Assembly (NCBI GenBank): GCA_012511095.1
Contig: JAAZGT010000195.1
Coordinates: 1 to 12,017, forward strand
Reading direction: 5' to 3'
Length of the DNA: 12,017 nucleotides
From: Alcaligenaceae bacterium
GTDB lineage: Bacteria > Pseudomonadota > Gammaproteobacteria > Burkholderiales > Burkholderiaceae_B
Shown here: one piece after another, positions 8,430 to 12,017 of the stretch
How positions within the stretch are numbered: position 1 is the stretch's first letter
Layout of the letters: each line of letters begins with the position of its first letter
The notes under the pieces: generated by a model
Told to the model about the DNA's origin: nothing
Database searches by the model: none
What the model saw: the letters and a program-made list of their open reading frames with translations, nothing else
Program-made: the position numbers and the translations under genes

Positions 8430-8768
8430 ATGAATGTTACTTATTGCATAAGTAGTTGGGCAAAAATGAAAGGTTTAATTGCTAAGCCTTATTTAAAACA
8501 AGATGAGTATTATGTTTTTCCGGCTTGTAATGCGATTCACACCTTTGGATTGAGATTTCCTATTGATGTTGTTTTTTGTAATAAATTTGGTGAGGTTGTC
8601 AGGTACAATCGCTTATTGTCGCCCAATCGTATAGTCTTTGTAGCTAAGGCTTTTTTTGCAATTGAATTTGTGTCTGATCAACGATTAGATAAAAAGCAGC
8701 TTAGAACTGTTGTCGATGTTTGTTTAAATATCAAACAGTTTCAACAAAACCACTACCGATGGATATAA
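8430..8768 (+). CDS. DUF192 family small protein in Tad operon
   Basis: A protein of about 112 residues matching the DUF192 pattern: MKGLIAKPYL (the usual A..~GL~~r..L start), CNAIHTFGLRFPIDVVFCNKFGEVV in place of the usual fwMknt..pLDviFld..g.Vv, then a Pro-containing segment (LLSPNRIV) and FAIEF in place of vLEl. It has no signal peptide, so it should be cytoplasmic, unlike many exported DUF192 proteins. Family function is unknown. The gene starts right after the tadC stop, so it belongs to the operon. ATG 8418 touches that stop, but GAGGA at 8420-8424 is placed exactly for the in-frame ATG at 8430, which also begins at the domain. DUF192 genes occur at the end of Tad clusters in several proteobacteria (from memory), so a pilus-related role is plausible but unproven. 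Confidence 0.78.
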   Translation: MNVTYCISSWAKMKGLIAKPYLKQDEYYVFPACNAIHTFGLRFPIDVVFCNKFGEVVRYNRLLSPNRIVFVAKAFFAIEFVSDQRLDKKQLRTVVDVCLNIKQFQQNHYRWI

Positions 8769-8769
8769 T
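8741..8769 (+). promoter_or_regulatory. Candidate sigma70 promoter for acyl-CoA dehydrogenase gene
   Basis: A perfect -10 hexamer TATAAT at 8764-8769 is preceded, 17 bp away, by TCAACA at 8741-8746 (4 of 6 to TTGACA). The -10 overlaps the stop codon of the DUF192 gene. Transcription would start near 8776 and give a leader of about 33 nt before the dehydrogenase gene. This fits a metabolic gene with no link to the pilus operon. No terminator is seen between the two genes, so read-through from the tad operon is also possible. Confidence 0.5.
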
Positions 8770-8808
8770 ATGAATAAATAATTTTTTAAGAAACAAATAG
8801 GAGAAACT

Positions 8809-10599
8809 ATGAGTTACAAAGTGCCAGTCGACGATATTAACTTTAACCTTAAATCAATGGGGTTATTGGAGGAAGTTCAAAATTTATCAGGTTTTGAAGA
8901 AATTACTGATGATTTAGTCGACGCGGTTATCGAAGAAAACTCACGTTTGGTTGAAGATGAAATTGCACCACTTAATGTCGTGGGCGATCAAGACCATCCA
9001 GTATGTACCAACGGTGAAGTAACCCTTAGTAAAGGTTTCAAAGAGGCTCTTAGTCTTTATGTCGAAGGTGGATGGCAATCTCTACAACATGATCCAGAGT
9101 TTGGTGGTCAAGGCTTTCCTAAGTTATTAGCGACTGTATTAGCAGAAAATCTAAACGCTGCTAACTTAGCCTTTGCTTTATGCCCACTATTAACTGATGG
9201 TTTTATCGAAGCAGTTAGCCAAGCGGGTAGTGAGGAGCAAAAGCAAACATTTATACCACCAATGCTCGAAGGTCGCTGGACTGGTACGATGAACCTGACT
9301 GAACCTCAAGCAGGTTCTGACTTGGCTCTTTTAAAATCAAGAGCGGTACGTCAAGACGATGGTACTTACCGTATTAGCGGTCAAAAAATCTTTATTACCT
9401 GGGGCGAACACGATGGTGCAGAAAATATTCTGCATTTGGTACTTGCTCGTACTCCTGATGCACCAGAGGGTGTTAAAGGTATTTCATTATTTGTTGTGCC
9501 TAAATTTCTTATCAATGAAGATGGTAGTTTAGGTAAGCGTAATGACGTAGTTTGTGCATCACTTGAGCATAAATTAGGCATTCATGGTAGCCCAACTGCA
9601 GTTATGCTCTTTGGCGAAAATAAAGGCGAAGTAGGCGAGGGTGCTATTGGATACCTAATTGGTGAAGAAAACGACGGTTTGCGTCATATGTTTATTATGA
9701 TGAACGAAGCTCGCTTTGCTATTGGTCTACAGGGAGCTGCTATTTCTGAGCGTGCGATGCAAAAAGCTTGGGCTTATGCTCAAGAGCGTCTTCAAGGTAC
9801 AGCTGTAGAGGGTGGCAGTGGCGAAACAGTCGTAATTAATAAGCACCCAGATGTTCGTCGTATGTTATTAACGATGAAGAGCTTAACTGAGGGTAGCCGC
9901 GCCATCGCTCTGTATGGTGCAAGTCGTGCCGACTTAGCTAATCACCATGAAGACCCTGCAGAACGTAAACGTTATCAAGCTATTTACGAATACTTAGTAC
10001 CTATTGTTAAAGGTTACAGTACTGAGATCGCTCAAGAGGTTGTCACATTGGCTTTACAGGTTCAAGGTGGTATGGGCTATATGGAAGAGACTGGCGCAGC
10101 TCAGTTATTCCGCGATGCACGTATTCTTCCGATCTACGAGGGTACTACCGCTATTCAAGCTAACGACATCATTGGCCGTAAGACCATGAGAGATCAGGGC
10201 GCAGTTGCTAAGTATTTCATCCAAGAAATGCGCGATACTGTGACTCATTTATTAGAGCATGAAAATGGCGATCTACGCTTTATCGGTAAACGACTTCAGG
10301 ATGCAGTGAATTCCTATGATGCAGTAGTCGATTTCCTACTTCAGTTAGGTGCTCAAAAATTATTAAATCAAGCTTTCTCATCAAGCGTGCCATACTTAAT
10401 GCTAGCGGGTTATACCCACTCTGCATGGCAGTTAGCACGTCAAGCACTAGTAGCTGTTAAAGAGAACAACGCTGAAAAAGTAGCGACCTCATTGTTTTAT
10501 GCAGCACATATCACACCACGTGTAGCAAGCTTAGCGGCTGCTGCTATGGCCAGTGAGGAATGTGTAAAAAGCTTCGATGCGATAAATTTTGATGCTTAA
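8809..10599 (+). CDS. Acyl-CoA dehydrogenase, long DmdC-like type
   Basis: A 596-residue FAD enzyme that oxidises an acyl-CoA to the 2-enoyl-CoA. It has an N-terminal helical domain (about residues 35-155), a middle beta domain with the MNLTEPQAGSDL segment near residue 165 and the KIFITWGEHD segment near 195, the C-terminal helical domain, and an extra C-terminal domain (about 465-590) that marks the ~590-600-residue class including DmdC (3-methylmercaptopropionyl-CoA dehydrogenase). The catalytic base is Glu444 in YEGTTAIQANDIIGRKT. The flavin/partner-facing segment VQGGMGYMEETGAAQLFRDARI lies just before it. The natural substrate cannot be told from sequence; fatty acyl-CoA oxidation is as likely as DMSP-related use. 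AGGAGA lies just upstream of the ATG. Codon choice leans to GGT and CGT more than in the tad genes, suggesting higher expression. An intrinsic terminator follows. Confidence 0.93.
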   Translation: MSYKVPVDDINFNLKSMGLLEEVQNLSGFEEITDDLVDAVIEENSRLVEDEIAPLNVVGDQDHPVCTNGEVTLSKGFKEALSLYVEGGWQSLQHDPEFGGQGFPKLLATVLAENLNAANLAFALCPLLTDGFIEAVSQAGSEEQKQTFIPPMLEGRWTGTMNLTEPQAGSDLALLKSRAVRQDDGTYRISGQKIFITWGEHDGAENILHLVLARTPDAPEGVKGISLFVVPKFLINEDGSLGKRNDVVCASLEHKLGIHGSPTAVMLFGENKGEVGEGAIGYLIGEENDGLRHMFIMMNEARFAIGLQGAAISERAMQKAWAYAQERLQGTAVEGGSGETVVINKHPDVRRMLLTMKSLTEGSRAIALYGASRADLANHHEDPAERKRYQAIYEYLVPIVKGYSTEIAQEVVTLALQVQGGMGYMEETGAAQLFRDARILPIYEGTTAIQANDIIGRKTMRDQGAVAKYFIQEMRDTVTHLLEHENGDLRFIGKRLQDAVNSYDAVVDFLLQLGAQKLLNQAFSSSVPYLMLAGYTHSAWQLARQALVAVKENNAEKVATSLFYAAHITPRVASLAAAAMASEECVKSFDAINFDA

Positions 10600-10627
10600 T
10601 TAAGCACATTAGTTAATTTACTAGCTT

Positions 10628-10668
10628 AGGCTTAGAGGCCCTATTGATAGGGTTTCTAAGCCTTTTTT
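10628..10668 (+). terminator. Strong rho-independent terminator
   Basis: AGGCTTAGA (10628-10636) pairs perfectly with TCTAAGCCT (10655-10663). Inside it, two G-U pairs and CCCTAT/ATAGGG (10639-10644 with 10647-10652) continue the stem to a tiny loop. A run of T (10663-10668) follows directly. It lies 28 bp after the dehydrogenase stop codon and should end that transcript. Confidence 0.93.
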
Positions 10669-10708
10669 GTTTGGTCTGTGTGTTCTAACGCTTTGTTTTG
10701 ACTGCAGA

Positions 10709-10743
10709 TATTTATTGTTGCATTAATACAGCAACAATAAATA
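10709..10743. repeat. 13-bp perfect inverted repeat
   Basis: TATTTATTGTTGC (10709-10721) and GCAACAATAAATA (10731-10743) are exact reverse complements separated by 9 bases. No T-run follows on either strand, so it does not look like an ordinary terminator. It lies between the dehydrogenase terminator and the LexA-controlled promoter; it may be a protein binding site or a weak terminator. Confidence 0.7.
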
Positions 10744-10758
10744 AAGCTAAAAATAAGT

Positions 10759-10787
10759 TTGCCAAAACTACTGTATAAGTGTACAGT
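10759..10787 (+). promoter_or_regulatory. Candidate sigma70 promoter of the SOS small-protein gene
   Basis: TTGCCA (10759-10764, 5 of 6 to consensus) and TACAGT (10782-10787, 4 of 6) are separated by exactly 17 bp. The spacer and -10 are covered by the LexA-type operator, as expected for a repressed SOS promoter. Transcription would start near 10794, leaving a leader of about 135 nt before the 85-codon gene. Confidence 0.6.
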
Positions 10788-10788
10788 A
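10769..10788. promoter_or_regulatory. LexA operator (SOS box), strong
   Basis: TACTGTATAAGTGTACAGTA has the core CTGT-N8-ACAG (10771-10774 and 10783-10786), perfect 7-base arms (TACTGTA / TACAGTA), and 17 of 20 matches to the E. coli LexA consensus TACTGTATATATATACAGTA. The same consensus is used by LexA of many beta- and gammaproteobacteria. It overlaps the proposed -10. Confidence 0.82.
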
Positions 10789-10806
10789 CTAGATATCGGT
10801 ACAGTA
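10787..10806. promoter_or_regulatory. Second, weaker LexA-like operator
   Basis: TACTAGATATCGGTACAGTA keeps one perfect half-site (TACAGTA at 10800-10806) and a degraded other half, with 15 of 20 matches to the LexA consensus. It starts 18 bp after the first box and shares its last two bases, an arrangement that could allow cooperative binding and tight repression. It also covers the likely transcription start. Confidence 0.5.
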
Positions 10807-10820
10807 TATTGGTTCCGGTT

Positions 10821-10885
10821 ATCAGGTTTAGGGTCCTGATAGGTTTGCTCAGTGTTTTATGTGCAAAGTTTACACTGAGCAAACC
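10821..10885 (+). promoter_or_regulatory. Structured 5' leader with two hairpins
   Basis: Two adjacent inverted repeats lie in the predicted leader. The first is ATCAGG (10821-10826) with CCTGAT (10835-10840). The second is GGTTTGCTCAGTGT (10842-10855) with ACACTGAGCAAACC (10872-10885), a perfect 14-bp stem with a 16-base loop. No T-run follows, so it is not a terminator on either strand. Bases 10886-10917, between the big hairpin and the ribosome site, are CA-rich and look single-stranded. The loop contains an ATG (10859) opening a 10-codon frame ending at 10891, without a ribosome site. The layout recalls leaders with a standby ribosome site, such as tisB (inference). Confidence 0.65.
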
Positions 10886-10928
10886 CCATAACCAACCCCT
10901 GCAAGTCAATTGGATTTAGGAGTCAGTT

Positions 10929-11186
10929 ATGTTTATCAAATCGTCAGTACAAAGTAGAAATAGTGTAAACCACCGTGCGTCTAATTCACAAACAACAATA
11001 AATCGATTTACTCAACATTATGTAATCGATAATGTATCGCTACCTAAACAACGACATAGTGGTGCGTCGCTTTTATCAAAGCTTAAGTCTATTGATTTAT
11101 CTAAGGCAGCAGATGTCTTGGGTGTGCTGTTGTGGGCAGTATCTATACCATTCATTTTTGGCCTAGGTGCTGTTGTCGTTGTGTAG
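10929..11186 (+). CDS. SOS-regulated small membrane protein (unknown family)
   Basis: An 85-residue protein I do not recognise. Residues 1-60 are polar and basic (nine Lys/Arg against two Asp). Residues 63-85 form one hydrophobic helix, containing LLWAVSIPFIFGLG and ending VVVV at the C-terminus, so it should be a tail-anchored inner-membrane protein with its basic part in the cytoplasm. AGGAG at 10918-10922 lies 6 bp before the ATG. Upstream are a promoter with two LexA-type operators and a structured leader, so expression after DNA damage is the clear prediction. Known SOS-induced small membrane proteins include the toxin TisB and division inhibitors such as SidA; this protein shares the general design but no visible sequence with them. 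It lies alone between a terminator and gene-poor DNA, which suggests accessory origin. Confidence 0.72.
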   Translation: MFIKSSVQSRNSVNHRASNSQTTINRFTQHYVIDNVSLPKQRHSGASLLSKLKSIDLSKAADVLGVLLWAVSIPFIFGLGAVVVV

Positions 11187-11265
11187 CTTGGTTTTTGTAT
11201 GAGTGTATCAATAGAACTAGACAGAGGAGATGCTATTGAAAAAACTAAGGACACGTCCAGTTCTC

Positions 11266-11294
11266 AGGTGCAAGTGACATAGTTCTTTGCACCT
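11266..11294. repeat. 8-bp inverted repeat after the SOS gene
   Basis: AGGTGCAA (11266-11273) and TTGCACCT (11287-11294) pair perfectly across a 13-base loop. The nearest T-run (ATTTTTA, from 11304) is about 10 bases further on, so it is at best a weak terminator of the 85-codon transcript. Confidence 0.5.
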
Positions 11295-11307
11295 CTAGGG
11301 GTCATTT

Positions 11308-11496
11308 TTACATTGCCGTTAACAGAGGGTTTTTAATAATAATGTCACTGGCATAATTTCCCCGATATACTCCCACGATCTGAACAGGTCGAGTAATCCG
11401 CCAAGTCATAAAAATCATTGCTACTAGGAAAGTCAGTAGCAAGCTCTGCTTAAGGAAGCGTTTTTTTGCATGGCAGTCTTCATCAAGAAATTGTTC
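11308..11496 (-). pseudogene. Remnant of a small membrane-anchored protein, DUF943-like
   Basis: On the minus strand, 62 codons run from just after a TGA (11499-11497) to a TAA at 11310-11308 with no proper start codon. The text is protein-like: KKRFLKQ, a hydrophobic helix (SLLLTFLVAMIFMTW), then RPVQIVGVYRGNYASDIIIK. From memory this matches the N-terminal pattern of DUF943-type proteins (basic start, helix, then RPVxIVAVHxxxxYSxVLVxNFP), which normally run to about 150 residues, so most of the C-terminus is missing. A start at ATG 11483 or 11471 would join this frame only after a -1 shift at a run of seven A (11467-11461 read on the minus strand). I read this as a broken gene; a programmed frameshift is possible but less likely. 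Confidence 0.4.
11418..11467 (+). terminator. Possible terminator: hairpins followed by T7
   Basis: TTGCTACT (11418-11425) pairs with AGTAGCAA (11435-11442). A small second hairpin, TGCTT (11447-11451) with AAGCG (11456-11460), leads straight into seven T (11461-11467). This could end transcription from the SOS gene or from a small RNA. The same T-run lies inside the minus-strand remnant as two Lys codons, so one reading may be chance. Confidence 0.4.
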
Positions 11497-11889
11497 TCAT
11501 AGATCGCTTACTCGTGATGATTTTTGTGTAAATGCGATTTCTCTCTACGACGCTACCGATAGCGCTCGTAATCATTAGAAACGATGTACATATAAAATTT
11601 GCTTTGCAATTCGTCGCATAAAATGACGATCTGTTATTAATGATTGTTCCTTTGATTTTATTCCAATAAATTAGCGCAATAAACAAACGATACAACTTAT
11701 CTGCCTAAGATAACTCGTCTACGTTTTTCACACTTGATACTCACTCAAAAGATCAATTTTGTGTTGCGGCAATTTTTCTAAAACGTTTTATTTTTTACCC
11801 TTTTAGTTAAGTATTGAAGATTTAAAGAGCTTATCTTTACAGCATGACGTGTAATCCAGCGTCGTATTCACTTGCATACTCGCGTTTAA

Positions 11890-12017
11890 GGGTAATCCTC
11901 CCACAAAACCATAGCAATTAGAAGTAGAATTTCTTATAAAGGAAATTCAATGAAAAGATCACGATATACCGACAGCCAAATCATGGCGATTCTTAAACAA
12001 GCCGAAGCAGGTACGCC
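11890..12017 (+). mobile_element. Left part of an IS3-family insertion sequence (truncated by window)
   Basis: The element continues past the right edge of the window. The orfA start at 11950 shows the family. The left terminus should lie within the preceding ~60 bp, probably near the GGTAATCCTCCCAC stretch at 11890-11903, but the matching right end is not in the window and the exact boundary and target duplication cannot be fixed. GAATTTC (11927-11933) and GAAATTC (11942-11948) form a 7-bp hairpin over the ribosome site, a plausible brake on read-through translation of the transposase. Confidence 0.6.
11950..12017 (+). CDS. IS3-family transposase orfA, N-terminal fragment
   Basis: Only the first 22 codons are present: MKRSRYTDSQIMAILKQAEA, then GT and the edge. 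This is the typical start of the helix-turn-helix OrfA of IS3-family elements (IS407/IS51-like type, which start MK+SR(F/Y)T(D/E)xQI...LKQAE(A/S)GTP). OrfA provides sequence-specific DNA binding and is usually fused to OrfB, the DDE catalytic subunit, by a -1 frameshift. AAAGGAAA at 11938-11945 is the ribosome site and lies in a small hairpin. Whether the element is intact cannot be seen. Confidence 0.85.
   Translation, partial: MKRSRYTDSQIMAILKQAEAGT

Larger units (their letters stand above)
11187..11949. other. 763-bp stretch without an intact gene
   Basis: No frame here looks like a complete gene. It holds a micro-frame with a good ribosome site just after the 85-codon gene (AGAGGAG 11223-11229, TTG 11236, 13 codons), an 8-bp hairpin at 11266-11294, a minus-strand gene remnant at 11308-11496, a hairpin plus T-run at 11418-11467, and the IS leader region. 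A further minus-strand frame at 11705-11787 reads LEKLPQHKIDLLSEYQVK and then stops soon after. It resembles the first helices of MNT-type nucleotidyltransferases, but is too short to call. The picture is of decayed accessory DNA next to an insertion sequence. Confidence 0.6.

Noticed and set aside
10842..10885. The 14-bp hairpin as an intrinsic terminator
   Set aside because: Neither strand has a T-run after the stem; the downstream base run is CA-rich.
10712..10909. Minus-strand 65-codon frame with a hydrophobic end, opposite the SOS promoter and leader
   Set aside because: It starts with TTG without a ribosome site and its content is explained by the palindromes and operator lying under it.
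11018..11254. Minus-strand 78-codon frame opposite the 85-codon gene
   Set aside because: It mirrors the codons of the plus-strand gene, which has the ribosome site, promoter and membrane-helix logic; no ribosome site supports the reverse frame.
11365..11405. T-arm-like text (AGGTCGAGTAATCC) suggesting a tRNA
   Set aside because: No acceptor, D or anticodon arms can be built around it and no CCA end follows.
11483..11695. Minus-strand 70-codon frame
   Set aside because: No recognisable motif, no ribosome site at its start, and skewed AT-rich composition. It may include traces of older coding DNA but cannot be called a gene.

Overview
The window most likely comes from a low-GC, Gram-negative proteobacterium. 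My best guess is an AT-rich member of the Burkholderiales, such as Alcaligenaceae. The reasons are the layout and sequence style of the Tad (tight adherence, Flp pilus) genes, an outer-membrane secretin, a CTGT-N8-ACAG LexA-type operator and an IS3-family transposase start. The exact taxon cannot be fixed from this sequence.

Bases 1-8768 hold the downstream part of a Tad / type IVc pilus operon, all on the + strand and tightly packed. In order: the C-terminal part of a TadG-like protein (cut by the window edge), a TadE-like pseudopilin, an exported protein of unknown function, RcpC/CpaB (periplasmic), RcpA/CpaC (secretin), a TadA/CpaF ATPase carrying an N-terminal FHA domain, the platform proteins TadB and TadC, and a small DUF192 protein. 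Together they would form the outer-membrane channel, the periplasmic coupling protein, the motor and the inner-membrane platform of a pilus machine. The Flp pilin, prepilin peptidase, TadD and TadZ/CpaE are not in the window. TadZ normally lies between the secretin and the ATPase. Here that gap is only 5 bp and the ATPase instead has an FHA domain whose phosphothreonine-contact residues look replaced.

Bases 8769-10668 carry a separate metabolic gene, a 596-residue acyl-CoA dehydrogenase of the long DmdC-like type. It has a candidate promoter overlapping the end of the DUF192 gene and ends at a strong intrinsic terminator.

Bases 10669-12017 are accessory in character. A promoter covered by a near-consensus LexA operator, with a second weaker copy 18 bp downstream, drives a predicted leader of about 135 nt containing two perfect hairpins and then an unstructured CA-rich stretch. 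This is followed by an 85-codon gene for a cationic protein with one C-terminal membrane segment. I think this SOS-controlled small membrane protein, with a leader recalling tisB or SOS division inhibitors, is the most interesting system in the window. Beyond it lies about 760 bp without an intact gene. It contains a minus-strand remnant resembling the start of a DUF943-type protein, several hairpins and a possible terminator. The window closes inside the first codons of an IS3-family orfA.
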